Shown: positions 17,438-26,128, counted from the stretch's first letter. The stretch is DNA of 64,000 bases from an uncultured Cohaesibacter sp. (GCF_963667045.1 NZ_OY762934.1:2349501-2413500), one strand, 5' to 3'. The notes: generated by a model from the letters alone, not told the origin. Numbers and translations are program-made.

Positions 17438-18715
17438 CTATTCGAAAACAGCCGTCGGATTGTCGAGACTGTCGGAGCCTTCGAACTCGATGTCATGCAG
17501 GTTCAGGGCCGAGACAACGCGTTCGATGGACTTGGTCTGGTCGACCAGCGCATTGACACCGCCCATGATCAGCGCTTCGCCACCATTGTTGCCGCGGGCC
17601 AGCATCTGGTCGTAGGAGAAGCCGGATTCGGCGGCCGACTTGATGGCTCCAAGCTTGAGCATCGTGGTGTTGAGCTTGCCGGTCAGTTCGGCATCAAGAT
17701 CCTTGTCAGCCTCTACGACCAGATCGGACAGAGACGGGCCGGAAACACGGGTGCCATCGATGCGAACATACTCGCCGACATAGGCATTGCGAATGCCAAG
17801 GCCGTCATAATAGTGGCTGTTGTGGGTGTTGTCGGAGAAGCAATCATGCTCTTCTTCCGGATCATTGAGCATCAGGCCAAGACGCATGCGTTCGCCAGCC
17901 TGTTCACCATAGGACAGGGAGCCCATGCCGGTGACAATGGTGACAATGCCGGCATTCTCGTCAGCCATCACGGCGGCGCGGGCATCGCCGTCCGGCTGCC
18001 ACTGCTTGGCCATCCAGCCAAGATCAGATACCAGAAGATCGGTTGCCGCCGTCAGATAGGCTCCGCGACGATCACAATGGCCGTTGGTGCAGGCATCGCC
18101 CTTGGCATAGTCGGTCCATGCGCGCTCTCCGGCGCCATGATCCGTGCCATTCAGATCCTGCCCCCACAGCAGAAATTCGATGGCGTGATAGCCGGTGGCG
18201 ACGTTGGCCTCGATGCCGTCGGCTTCATGCAGCGTTTCGGACAGCAATTCGGGCGTGATGGCGGTGGCGTCGATCTCCTTGCCCGACAGGGTAAAAGTCG
18301 GGTTGGCGATAACATTGAGCGCCGCATATTCGTTTTCGTCGCTCGGGCCACCATAGGAGGCGTCGACATAGTCGATCAGACCCTCATCCAGCGGCCAGGC
18401 ATTGACCTTGCCTTCCCAGTCATCAACAATGGCATTGCCGAAGCGATAGACCTCGGTCTGCTGATAGGGCACGCGGGCAGCGAGCCAGGCAGCGCGCGCC
18501 GCCGTCATAGTGTCTGCCGATGGCGTTGCGATCAGTGCGCCAACTGCCTTTTGCAGGGTTTGAGCAGCCATGAGGCTGTCTTCATATTTTGCCTGAGCAA
18601 TGTTGGCGTAGGTTTCAAGAACAGCCTTCTTGCTCACCGGCTCCGCAGCAGCAACCACTGCGCTGGCACCAAGCAAACAGGCGACAGAATATCCAAGCAA
18701 TTGATTCATTTTCAT
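17438..18715 (-). CDS. Imelysin-family iron-regulated protein (IrpA-like)
   Basis: A 425-residue exported protein with signal peptide (about 1-23) and a full-length imelysin domain. The conserved GYHAIEFLLWGQD carries the GxHxxE motif. Also seen are AWPLDEGLIDYVDASYGGP and a late region, CFSDNTHNSHYYDG, typical of IrpA-like members. It is the first gene of the iron locus (imelysin, di-heme, imelysin, DUF1513). Two TGA-N9-TCA motifs lie 150-195 bp upstream, so iron-responsive repression is likely. No membrane transporter belonging to the locus is visible on this strand. Confidence 0.93.
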   Translation of the reverse strand: MKMNQLLGYSVACLLGASAVVAAAEPVSKKAVLETYANIAQAKYEDSLMAAQTLQKAVGALIATPSADTMTAARAAWLAARVPYQQTEVYRFGNAIVDDWEGKVNAWPLDEGLIDYVDASYGGPSDENEYAALNVIANPTFTLSGKEIDATAITPELLSETLHEADGIEANVATGYHAIEFLLWGQDLNGTDHGAGERAWTDYAKGDACTNGHCDRRGAYLTAATDLLVSDLGWMAKQWQPDGDARAAVMADENAGIVTIVTGMGSLSYGEQAGERMRLGLMLNDPEEEHDCFSDNTHNSHYYDGLGIRNAYVGEYVRIDGTRVSGPSLSDLVVEADKDLDAELTGKLNTTMLKLGAIKSAAESGFSYDQMLARGNNGGEALIMGGVNALVDQTKSIERVVSALNLHDIEFEGSDSLDNPTAVFE

Positions 18716-19063
18716 CGAATTGTCTTCCCCAATTCCATTTGTATCCCAACGGAGCCCGGGCGACTGGCGTCAGACCACCACCCATGGACCATGCAAATGG
18801 ACACCGCGAGCCGGTGTTGCCCCGACTTTTCAACGTGCGTCCTCTCTCCTTCGCAGGGCTCAAAACTTGAATTAAAAAGTCATCTTTGTAAAGTTGATTG
18901 TTATATTCATATTAAAAACCTGTTGAGAGGACTTTGTAAAACCCTGTCACTCTTCAATTTTTCGCTCCCGCTGACCGGGGAAAGTCGAATTCCCGCCAAT
19001 GGCCAATCTGTGCTATGGGAAAATGAAGTCTGATTTCATGCGCATGCAGGGGGAGACAGCACC
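18716..19063. other. Divergent control region of iron locus and VIT gene
   Basis: 348 bp between the leftward imelysin operon and the rightward VIT/CCC1 gene. The middle (18865-18960) is AT-rich and holds two iron-box-like motifs described separately. The VIT start has a strong GGGGGAG site immediately upstream. Confidence 0.7.
18868..18909. promoter_or_regulatory. Two TGA-N9-TCA iron-box (IRO/RirA-type) motifs
   Basis: TGA-ATTAAAAAG-TCA lies at 18868-18882 and TGA-TTGTTATAT-TCA at 18895-18909, 27 bp apart. TGA-N9-TCA is the core reported for the alphaproteobacterial iron-rhodo box bound by RirA-type regulators. Both are AT-rich inside, as expected, and both sit between two iron genes. Seen in sequence; the regulator is inferred. 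Confidence 0.65.
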
Positions 19064-19792
19064 ATGACGATTGACTGGGCGCATCATCGCAGGGAAGTCC
19101 ACAACCTCGGCCAGGTGCAGGATTTTCTCAAACAGCTGGTGTTTGGCGGCAATGACGGCATCGTCACGACATTCGCCATCGTCGCCGGATTTGCCGGTGC
19201 ACAGGCGGAAGGCGTCACCCATGTCGGCACCATTGCGGTTCTGGTGTTCGGGCTGGCCAACCTGTTTGCCGACGCCGTGTCCATGGGGCTTGGCGAATTT
19301 CTCTCCACCCGCTCCAAGAAAGACCTCTATTTCAAGCAACGCCGGTTTGTTTTCGAGGAATTTGTCAATCATCCCAAGCAGGAATATGCCGAGCTGATCC
19401 AGATGATGACCGAGCGCGGACTGCCCTTCTCCTCGGCCCGGAAAATCGCTGACGAGGTCATGAAGAGCCCGGAGCTGGTCGCTGACCTGATGATGAGCTA
19501 CGAGCTGGACATGCATGACATGCGGCAAGTGTCGCCAGCGCTTGACGGGCTGGTGACATTCCTGTCATTCGTCACTTTCGGGATCATCCCGCTGGTACCC
19601 TATCTCATGCTCCCTGCAACAGACACCACTTTCCTGCTGTCCGTTCTGTCCACCTTTCTGGCACTCGTTGGACTGGGACTGCTGCGCTGGTGGTCAACGC
19701 GGGAAAAGGTTTCGCGCTGCGTCGGAGAGACGCTCCTCGTCGGCGGCGCCTGCGCGCTTGTCGCCTTCGCGGTCGGCGCCATTGTCGGCTGA
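19064..19792 (+). CDS. VIT1/CCC1-family iron/manganese transporter
   Basis: A 242-residue membrane protein of the VIT/CCC1 type, which moves Fe(II)/Mn(II) out of the cytosol. The first-helix signature LVFGGNDGIVTTFAIVAGFAGA is present, then AVSMGLGEFLSTRSKKD, and a cytosolic metal-binding helical segment (about 85-145). Three C-terminal helices follow. It lacks the N-terminal ferritin-like domain found in MbfA-type exporters. It is divergent from the iron-acquisition locus across shared iron-box motifs, suggesting opposite or coordinated iron control (inference). Confidence 0.92.
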   Translation: MTIDWAHHRREVHNLGQVQDFLKQLVFGGNDGIVTTFAIVAGFAGAQAEGVTHVGTIAVLVFGLANLFADAVSMGLGEFLSTRSKKDLYFKQRRFVFEEFVNHPKQEYAELIQMMTERGLPFSSARKIADEVMKSPELVADLMMSYELDMHDMRQVSPALDGLVTFLSFVTFGIIPLVPYLMLPATDTTFLLSVLSTFLALVGLGLLRWWSTREKVSRCVGETLLVGGACALVAFAVGAIVG

Positions 19793-19816
19793 GAACCGGA
19801 ATGAGGCCGGGGCCAG

Positions 19817-19848
19817 AGATGGAGATGGGGATGGGGATGGGGATGGAG
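19817..19848. repeat. GGGGAT hexanucleotide tandem repeat
   Basis: Three perfect GGGGAT units (19827-19844) flanked by degenerate GGAGAT units, directly after the VIT gene. Short and non-coding; likely slippage-prone DNA. Confidence 0.7.
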
Positions 19849-19934
19849 GCGGACTGACTTCTGGCCTTTGCTGGCAAAAAGCGATAGACAGGGGTGTCAG
19901 CGCGCAAAGAATGCGCATTGCGAGGGAGGCCAAT

Positions 19935-20144
19935 TTGTTCGACACATCACACCCCATGCTCAGACCCCTGTGGGTCCGTCTGCTCATTTGTGGCGTCACT
20001 CTGCTCTGGGGATGCTTCGAATTGTTCATGGGCAGCGTCACCTGGGCGGTTATCTTTGGCGTCGTCGGACTGATTTGCGTCTACCATCTGCTGATCGACT
20101 ATGTGCCGCCCGAAGAGCGCCCCGACGACAAGCGCCCGTCCTGA
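19935..20144 (+). CDS. Small two-helix membrane protein, unknown
   Basis: A roughly 69-residue protein with two hydrophobic segments (LLICGVTLLWGCFELFMG and WAVIFGVVGLICVYHLL) and a charged C-terminal tail (PPEERPDDKRPS). I chose the TTG at 19935 because GGGAGG lies five bases upstream; ATG at 19911 or 19956 are alternatives. The compact hairpin-plus-acidic/basic tail is typical of small uncharacterised inner-membrane proteins in Rhizobiales. It follows the VIT gene on the same strand at about 140 bp. Function not recognised. Confidence 0.6.
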   Translation: MFDTSHPMLRPLWVRLLICGVTLLWGCFELFMGSVTWAVIFGVVGLICVYHLLIDYVPPEERPDDKRPS

Positions 20145-20317
20145 GAGACCGGCACGCTCCAGAAAGCATAACGCTGAGCTGTGATCCCTGCCATTTCCGA
20201 TCTGGCAAATTGCGCGCGGCAGTCTATAGTGATGGCATTTCCCGCCAGCGGACACATGCGCTCCCCGATGATCGCCGATGCTCCATGTTCCGAGACTGCA
20301 CCACGCAAGAGTGACCA

Positions 20318-21301
20318 ATGACGACAGATCCAGCCATTTCATTTGACGATATTCTCAATGCAGCCCAGCGCCTTGCCGGCCATGCGGTCCGGACGCCACT
20401 ACTGGAAAACAGCGCACTCAGCGACAAGCTGGGCAGACGGGTTCTGATCAAGTTCGAAGGTGCCCAGCATACTGGGTCTTTCAAGTTTCGCGGTGCATTC
20501 AACCGCATTTCGGTGATCGAGCCGTCCGCCCGCGCGGCTGGTGTCGTGGCTTGGTCTTCCGGCAACCACGCTCAGGGCATCGCGGCAGCCGCCAGCATGA
20601 ATGGCCTTCCGGCAACCATCGTGATGCCGAGTGATGCCCCCAAGATCAAGGTCAACAACACCCGCGCCCTTGGTGCCGACATCATTTTCTATGATCGCTA
20701 CACCGAATCCCGCGAAGAGATTGCCATGGCGCTCGTCAACGAACGGGGTGCCATTCTGGTGCCGTCCTATGATGATCCCTATATCATCGCCGGTCAGGGC
20801 ACTGTGGGGCTGGAAATTCTGCAGCAGGCTGAAGAGATCGGTGCCGAGGTCGGGGCAGCCATTGCCCCTTGTGGTGGTGGCGGTCTCATTTCCGGCATCG
20901 CAACTGCCATCAAGACACAAAAGCCGGATGCTCTTGTCTATGCGGCAGAGCCGGTCGGCTTCGACACCACCGGACGCTCGCTTGCCAGCGATACTCCGGC
21001 CAAGAACGACCCGGACGCCCGCTCAATCTGCGACGCCCTGCAATCACCCTACCCGGGGTCGATGACCCTACCAATCAACAAGCGCCTGCTGGCGGGCGGT
21101 CTGGCCGTGAGCGACGAGGAAGTCCGCACGGCGGTGCGGTTTGCCTTCGAGAAGCTGAAGCTGGTGGCCGAGCCGGGTGGCTCTGCCGGGTTGGCGGCAG
21201 CCCTTGCAGGCAAGATCCCCGCCCACGATGGCGCTCTGGCGATCGTCATCTCCGGCGCCAACGTCGACCCGGACCTCTATTGCGATATCCTGTCCAACTG
21301 A
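20318..21301 (+). CDS. PLP-dependent threonine/serine dehydratase-like enzyme
   Basis: A 327-residue fold-type II PLP enzyme. The PLP lysine is Lys56 in GSFKFRGA, the substrate loop is SSGNHAQGIAAAA, and the phosphate-binding glycine loop is PCGGGGLISG. The length lacks the C-terminal ACT regulatory domain of biosynthetic IlvA, so it resembles catabolic threonine dehydratase, serine dehydratase or serine racemase. Those three cannot be separated from sequence alone. It stands alone between the small membrane protein and a LacI-type regulator. Confidence 0.9.
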   Translation: MTTDPAISFDDILNAAQRLAGHAVRTPLLENSALSDKLGRRVLIKFEGAQHTGSFKFRGAFNRISVIEPSARAAGVVAWSSGNHAQGIAAAASMNGLPATIVMPSDAPKIKVNNTRALGADIIFYDRYTESREEIAMALVNERGAILVPSYDDPYIIAGQGTVGLEILQQAEEIGAEVGAAIAPCGGGGLISGIATAIKTQKPDALVYAAEPVGFDTTGRSLASDTPAKNDPDARSICDALQSPYPGSMTLPINKRLLAGGLAVSDEEVRTAVRFAFEKLKLVAEPGGSAGLAAALAGKIPAHDGALAIVISGANVDPDLYCDILSN

Positions 21302-21679
21302 GCCTGTCTCAGCACCAGATCGCGCCGCTCATCTGACGGCCTATACAACCATCCTCTCGGCCAGACGCTCGCCCCGAGGGGATTTTGCGTTGGTTGCAAG
21401 CGATCATCGGCTTCATGATCGTTCAGAGCATAGCGGATGCGAAGTATTATTGCCGTGTGTGTCTAAACTGTAATCGTTCTATCCTGATATTTTCCCGTCG
21501 TGGGTCGGGCTGAGGAGACGTTACCTGAAGTAAAAGCACCGATCCTGCCATCCTTTTTTGCCACTCGTTGCGCCTCTGAGGATGTCATCTTGGCAAGATC
21601 GCGCTTTTTCTTGGGAAACATCATCCTCGTCCCTATTGCGAATAGACAAAAGTTGGCAATATAACATCCCGAGCCCAAG
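21302..21679. other. Intergenic region upstream of LacI-type gene
   Basis: About 378 bp without a convincing gene. It contains a 7-bp inverted repeat CGATCAT-N7-ATGATCG (21401-21421), possibly an operator. The part next to the LacI-type start is AT-richer and may hold its promoter. Nothing else recognisable. Confidence 0.5.
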
Positions 21680-22696
21680 GTGTTGATGATGCCCTTTAAA
21701 AGACCGACCCTTAAAACCATTTCCGAATTGAGCGGCTTTGCTGTCACGACAGTTTCCCGTGCGCTCAATGACGGGCCAGAGATTGGTGCCGACACCAAGG
21801 AGAAGGTCAAGAAGATTGCCGAGGAAATCGGCTATGTCCGCAATCGCTCGGGGCTGGGGCTGGTCACTGGGCGGACCAACGTCATCTCTCTGGTGCTGTC
21901 GGCAGATCATGACGTGATCGATGACCACACGGGTCGTCTCATATCGGCGATCGCGCACAGTCTTTCGGGCACCATCTACCACATGAATATCGTGACTTTT
22001 TCCTCCGATGCCGACCGACTGGCGGTTATCCGTCATGTGGTGGAAACCCGGGCTGCGGATGCCATCATCCTCAATCAGACCAAACCGGAAGATGAACGCA
22101 TCGCCTATCTGATGGAGCGCGGCTTCCCTTTTGCCGCCTATGGTCGCACCAACTGGCAGGCGCAGCATCGCTATTTCGATTTCGATACCGAGGCCTTCGG
22201 AGAAATGGCCGTTCGACGTCTGTATGAGAAGGGGCGCCGCCATTTTCTGGTTGTCGCGCCGCCAGCCGACCTCAGCTACAGCCAGCATCTGATTGCCGGA
22301 CTGGAGCGTGTCCACAAGGATCATGACTACACTCTTGAGGTGCTTGAAGGCGCAACCAGCCACGACACCGGCGAAGTGTTGCTGCGCACCCTGCTTGAAC
22401 GGCTTCAAAGCGCCGAACCGGTCGACGCGATCATTGCGCCGGCAACGGCGACCGCCGTGTTGTCCCTTGCCGCCATCGAACAGAGCGGCAAGCGGCTCGG
22501 CACCGACATCGATGTGTTTGCCAAAGAGGCAAGCCCCTATCTGAAATTCATTCGCAGCGAAATTCTCTCCGTCTATCAGGACCTCACCGAGGCTGGTGAT
22601 TTTCTGGCCAAGGCCGCCGTTCAGGCAATCGAACATCCGGAAAGCCCCCTGATGCAGAGACTGGAGCCAACCACAGAAGACTACAAGAGCCACTAG
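21680..22696 (+). CDS. LacI-family transcriptional regulator
   Basis: A 338-residue regulator with an N-terminal LacI helix-turn-helix (RPTLKTISELSGFAVTTVSRALND, about 8-31). A hinge region follows, then a periplasmic-binding-like effector domain starting near TNVISLVLSADHDVID. The N-terminus resembles AglR-type regulators of alpha-glucoside uptake in rhizobia, but no such transporter is present here, so the ligand is unknown. The start could also be Met3 or Met4. The next gene on the strand is a sugar-phosphatase-like HAD protein. Confidence 0.9.
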   Translation: MLMMPFKRPTLKTISELSGFAVTTVSRALNDGPEIGADTKEKVKKIAEEIGYVRNRSGLGLVTGRTNVISLVLSADHDVIDDHTGRLISAIAHSLSGTIYHMNIVTFSSDADRLAVIRHVVETRAADAIILNQTKPEDERIAYLMERGFPFAAYGRTNWQAQHRYFDFDTEAFGEMAVRRLYEKGRRHFLVVAPPADLSYSQHLIAGLERVHKDHDYTLEVLEGATSHDTGEVLLRTLLERLQSAEPVDAIIAPATATAVLSLAAIEQSGKRLGTDIDVFAKEASPYLKFIRSEILSVYQDLTEAGDFLAKAAVQAIEHPESPLMQRLEPTTEDYKSH

Positions 22697-22790
22697 GCGC
22701 CAGCCTTGCCGCGCCGCACCCCATCTTTTTCAAAGGAAGCCGCTTCTATCCCCCCTCTTCCATGGCTTCCAGACCAAACAGGACATCATC

Positions 22791-23504
22791 TTGGTTTCTA
22801 CCCCCGCATCCGGCCTGCTATCCGGACCTCTTTCCGGTATCAAGGCCGTCATTTTCGATTTCGACGGCGTTATTGTCGACAGCGAACCCATTTCTCTCGG
22901 CGAGCTTCAGAACACCTTCCACAAACACGGCATTCCCATGGACTGGAGCACTCTGATCAAGGACTTCCTGGGCACATCCCCAAGAGACATCAGCCGCTTC
23001 ATGCATGAACAGACCGGTGAGGACCTCACCGGCATTTTCCCGGAAGAATGGCATGCGCGCGTTCTTGAACGCATCAAACAGGGCCTGACCACCATCGACG
23101 GGGCCAGCGAATTGCTGGACGTGCTCGATGCAAACAGCATCCCCTATTGTCTGGCATCCGGTAGCATGCCTGACAGGCTGTACCAGTCGCTGATCAAGAT
23201 TGGCGAAGACCATCGCTTCGAAGGCCGTTCCTTCAGCACCAACATGGTGCCAAATGGCAAGCCGGCGCCGGATATCTTCCTCTATGCGGCGGAAGCGCTG
23301 AATGTCGATCCCAAGGACTGCATGGTCGTCGAGGACGGCATCGCCGGAACGGTTGGCGCCAAGGCCGCGGGCATCGGTCGCATCGTTGGTCTGGTCGGGG
23401 GCAGCCATCTGCGCGACCCCGAGCTCAAGGCGCTGCACCGCAAGGCACTGACCGGGGCGGGATCAAACCTGATCGTTGAGACGCTGAGAGAGTTGATAGG
23501 CTAG
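22791..23504 (+). CDS. HAD-superfamily sugar-phosphatase/phosphoglucomutase-like
   Basis: A 237-residue HAD subfamily IA enzyme. Motif I is FDFDGVIVDSEP, with both catalytic aspartates. Motif II is CLASGS, the motif III lysine is in NGKPAPDIFLYAAE, and motif IV is MVVEDGIAGTVGA. A helical cap lies between motifs I and II. It resembles beta-phosphoglucomutase or 2-deoxysugar-phosphate phosphatases. No ATG is available before motif I in this frame; the TTG at 22791, with AGGA eight to ten bases upstream, is the probable start. It follows the LacI-type gene. Confidence 0.87.
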   Translation: MVSTPASGLLSGPLSGIKAVIFDFDGVIVDSEPISLGELQNTFHKHGIPMDWSTLIKDFLGTSPRDISRFMHEQTGEDLTGIFPEEWHARVLERIKQGLTTIDGASELLDVLDANSIPYCLASGSMPDRLYQSLIKIGEDHRFEGRSFSTNMVPNGKPAPDIFLYAAEALNVDPKDCMVVEDGIAGTVGAKAAGIGRIVGLVGGSHLRDPELKALHRKALTGAGSNLIVETLRELIG

Positions 23505-23518
23505 CGTCCGACTGCACG

Positions 23519-23546
23519 GTCGGGGTGTGCGGATCGACACCCCGGC
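23519..23546. terminator. GC-rich hairpin between convergent HAD and mntR genes
   Basis: GGGGTGT (23522-23528) pairs with ACACCCC (23537-23543), with partial extension outside. It lies just after the HAD stop and 40 bp from the end of mntR. There is no T tract, so termination is only probable. Confidence 0.5.
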
Positions 23547-23589
23547 CTGACAACGGCAGCGAACGAATGAGGGCAGCGGGAGGGCGACG

Positions 23590-24033
23590 TCAGTCCTTGC
23601 CTTCCTTTGCCTCATTGGCCAGAAATTTGTTGAAGGCCTCGAGCGACCGGTCGGAGACATGATGCTCGATCCCTTCGGCATCAAGCTCGGCCGTTTCCCG
23701 CGGCACACCAACCGCCACCAGCAGTTCCACCACCGAGCGATGGCGTGCCCGGACCCGGTTGGCCAGCGCCTCGCCCTCGTCCGTCAGAAACACGCCGCGA
23801 TAGGGCCGTGACACCGCAAGACCTTCGCGCTTGAGACGCGTGATGGCCTTGGTTGCCGTCGGATGGGCGACGCCCATGCGCTCGGCGATGTCGGCGGTGC
23901 GCGCTTCGCCCAGATCCCGGATGAGATCCCCGATCATTTCAACATAGTCTTCCATGACCGCACAGGCCTGCGCTTCCCTTGCCCGGATGAAACGAACGCT
24001 TTGCTTGGATGGTCGACTGGATGTTTCCGGCAT
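23590..24033 (-). CDS. mntR: Manganese-responsive repressor MntR (DtxR family)
   Basis: MntR is a Mn(II)-activated repressor. The 147-residue protein has a winged helix (about 25-90, with GEARTADIAERMGVAHPTAT) and a metal-binding/dimerisation domain. The latter contains RARHRSVVELLVAVGVP and AEGIEHHVSDRSLEAF, with clustered Glu and His ligands. It lacks the SH3-like domain, as E. coli-type MntR does. It is divergent from mntH. Palindromes matching its expected operator lie between the two genes, including one 64 bp upstream of its own start (autoregulation inferred). Confidence 0.93.
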   Translation of the reverse strand: MPETSSRPSKQSVRFIRAREAQACAVMEDYVEMIGDLIRDLGEARTADIAERMGVAHPTATKAITRLKREGLAVSRPYRGVFLTDEGEALANRVRARHRSVVELLVAVGVPRETAELDAEGIEHHVSDRSLEAFNKFLANEAKEGKD

Positions 24034-24096
24034 TTTCTTCTTCTTTTTTCGGTTTTGTTCAATTGGCTGGTGCCCTTGATACGGGGCGTGATTCTT

Positions 24097-24112
24097 TAAA
24101 GCCTTGGGTATA
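24097..24112 (-). promoter_or_regulatory. Degenerate MntR-box upstream of mntR
   Basis: Read on the minus strand this 16-mer is TATACCCAAGGCTTTA, matching 13 of 16 positions of the first mntH box (TATAGCCAAGGCTAAA). It lies 64 bp upstream of the mntR start, where an autoregulatory site would be expected. Confidence 0.5.
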
Positions 24113-24196
24113 GAATGAACCTTCTTTTTTCAATTGGCAAATTGGCCGCAACCCCCTTCACGCCTTGAACATGGATATCTTGTTCATTATTTAATG

Positions 24197-24241
24197 TATA
24201 GCCAAGGCTAAATCTTGCAATTTTTTTTAGCCAAGGCTATA
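24197..24241 (+). promoter_or_regulatory. Two MntR-type palindromes in the mntH promoter
   Basis: TATAGCCAAGGCTAAA (24197-24212) and TTTAGCCAAGGCTATA (24226-24241) share the core AGCCAAGGCT, centres 29 bp apart. They are nearly mirror images of each other. The core resembles the E. coli MntR box (AGCAAAGGCT type). Located 50-100 bp before mntH. Confidence 0.8.
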
Positions 24242-24292
24242 CTTCGGTCATTGAAGAAGAAAATATACACCCATACCTTATCGAGACCCTCC

Positions 24293-25579
24293 ATGTTTGC
24301 AACTGAACAAACGCAATTGAAAATGAGTGCCGTCCTGTCGGGCGAACGTCGCGGATGGAGCAGCAAACTGCTGTTTGCCGGTCCCGCCATCATTGCGTCA
24401 GTCGCCTATATGGATCCGGGCAATTATGCCACCAACATTCAGGCGGGCGCCGGATATGGCTATGGTCTGCTCTGGATCGTGCTGATGGCCAATCTGATTG
24501 CCATGCTGTTTCAGGCACTCTCTGCCCGGCTCGGCATCGTGACGGGCAAGAATCTGGCCGAGTTGTGCCGCGACAATTTCTCCACGCCGGTTGTCTGGAT
24601 CATGTGGGTCGTCAGCGAGATTGCCGCCATGGCCACCGACCTTGCCGAGTTTCTGGGTGGGGCGATTGGTCTGGCGCTTTTGTTCAACATGCCACTCCTT
24701 GCAGGCATGGGAGTAACGGCCATCGTGACCTATGGCATTCTGCTGTTCGAAAACAAGGGCTTCCGCCCGATGGAACTGATCATCGGGGCGATGGTCGGCG
24801 TGATCGGCCTGTGCTATCTGGCAGAAATCTTCATCGCACCGATCGCCTGGGGCGATGCCGCTACGGGCCTTGTTACACCTGAGCTGGCAGATGCGGCCGC
24901 GCTGACGATCGCTGTTGGCATCATTGGTGCGACGGTCATGCCACATGCCATCTATTTGCACTCTGGGTTGACCCAGTCCCGCGCCGTGATCCGCACAGAA
25001 TGCGAACGCAAGCGGGTGCTGAAATATTCCAACTGGGAAGTCGTCATTGCGCTGGCCGTTGCCGGCATGGTCAACATGGCCATGGTGATGATGGCCGCCA
25101 GTGCCTTCCACAATGGCCATAGTGAAGTGGCCGAAATCGAGACGGCCTATCATACGCTGACCCCGTTGCTGGGCGTATTTGCCGCCGGTGCGTTTCTGGT
25201 CTCGCTGATTGCGTCGGGCATTTCCAGCTCTGTCGTCGGCACGATGGCCGGCCAGATGATCATGCAGGGCTTCCTGCACTTCAGAATCCCGGTCTGGCTG
25301 CGCCGCCTGGTCACCATGGTGCCCGCCTTTGCAGTCGTTGCGATGGGGGTCAATGCGACGCAGGCGCTGGTCGTCAGCCAGGTCATCCTCAGCATCTCGC
25401 TACCCGTTCCCATGATCGCCCTGATCATTTTCACCTCGCGCAAGGACATCATGGGCCCCTATGCTTCAGGTAAGATCATCCGGATCCTGGCAGCACTTGG
25501 CGCCACGGTGGTGCTGGTTCTGAACTTCGTGCTGCTGGCTGACACCTTCGGCATTCCGGTTCCGTTTCTGGCAAACTGA
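24293..25579 (+). CDS. mntH: Nramp-family manganese importer MntH
   Basis: MntH is a proton-coupled Mn(II)/Fe(II) importer. The 428-residue protein has about eleven helices. The first-helix metal motif is intact (SVAYMDPGNYATNIQAGAGYGYGLLW, containing DPGN), and the sixth-helix motif appears as VMPHAIYLHSGL (MPH). The GKNLAELCRDNF loop is conserved. The ATG at 24293 (MFATEQTQ) is preferred over an in-frame start at 24215, which would lie inside the MntR boxes. It is divergent from mntR. Confidence 0.96.
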   Translation: MFATEQTQLKMSAVLSGERRGWSSKLLFAGPAIIASVAYMDPGNYATNIQAGAGYGYGLLWIVLMANLIAMLFQALSARLGIVTGKNLAELCRDNFSTPVVWIMWVVSEIAAMATDLAEFLGGAIGLALLFNMPLLAGMGVTAIVTYGILLFENKGFRPMELIIGAMVGVIGLCYLAEIFIAPIAWGDAATGLVTPELADAAALTIAVGIIGATVMPHAIYLHSGLTQSRAVIRTECERKRVLKYSNWEVVIALAVAGMVNMAMVMMAASAFHNGHSEVAEIETAYHTLTPLLGVFAAGAFLVSLIASGISSSVVGTMAGQMIMQGFLHFRIPVWLRRLVTMVPAFAVVAMGVNATQALVVSQVILSISLPVPMIALIIFTSRKDIMGPYASGKIIRILAALGATVVLVLNFVLLADTFGIPVPFLAN

Positions 25580-25597
25580 ATCGCTCCAATTCAAGAA

Positions 25598-25642
25598 AGC
25601 ATCCGGCTCTCCTTTTGTGGCTCTTGAGAAGAATCGGATGCT
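25598..25642. terminator. Long-loop inverted repeat between mntH and acdR
   Basis: AGCATCCG (25598-25605) pairs with CGGATGCT (25635-25642), with a 29-base loop that could pair further. It sits in the 81-bp gap between the convergent mntH and acdR stops, so a shared terminator role is plausible. Confidence 0.5.
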
Positions 25643-25660
25643 CTCCAACCGGGCCGCTGT

Positions 25661-26128
25661 CTAGAAAGGCAGCGGCTCGTTGTTTTTCACCTCCTTCATG
25701 ACAAAGAAGGTGCGCGTCTGCCGCACTCCGGGCAACGCGATCAACTGCTCGCCATGCAGGGTGTTGAAGTCGCTCATGTCCTTCACCCGAATGGTCAGCA
25801 GATAGTCATAGTCTCCGGCCACCAGATTGCAGTTGAGAACAACGGGCATCGAGAGGATGGCTTCCTCGAAGGCGCGGAAGCTCTCCGGCGTCGAGTGATC
25901 AAGCACCACACCGACCATGACCAGCGCCCCGAGACCAACTGGCTTGGGGTTGATATCCGCATGTACCCCCAGAATATAGCCTTCCTCGAACAGTCGCTGC
26001 GTCCGGCGATGGCATGTCGCGGCGCTGACATTGACCTTCTGGGCGAGGTCGGCATTGCTGAGCCGTCCGTCTTTTTGCAAGTGGCGCAATATGTTCCTGT
26101 CAATGCGATCGAGGCTGGCTTCGCTCAT
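25661..26128 (-). CDS. acdR: Lrp/AsnC-family regulator, probable AcdR
   Basis: A 155-residue Lrp-type protein. The N-terminal helix-turn-helix is SLDRIDRNILRHLQKDGRLSN then DLAQKVNVSAATCHRRTQRL, and the C-terminal RAM effector-binding domain runs from about 65 (VMVGVVLDH, later YDYLLTIRVKDM). It is divergent from acdS across 170 bp. An Lrp-type activator in this position is the known AcdR arrangement controlling ACC deaminase in many proteobacteria, so the gene name rests on context plus family. Confidence 0.88.
   Translation of the reverse strand: MSEASLDRIDRNILRHLQKDGRLSNADLAQKVNVSAATCHRRTQRLFEEGYILGVHADINPKPVGLGALVMVGVVLDHSTPESFRAFEEAILSMPVVLNCNLVAGDYDYLLTIRVKDMSDFNTLHGEQLIALPGVRQTRTFFVMKEVKNNEPLPF

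Noticed and set aside
19868..20314. Alternative frame over the small membrane protein
   Set aside because: Arg/His-rich shadow without hydrophobic logic; the frame with two clean membrane helices is preferred.
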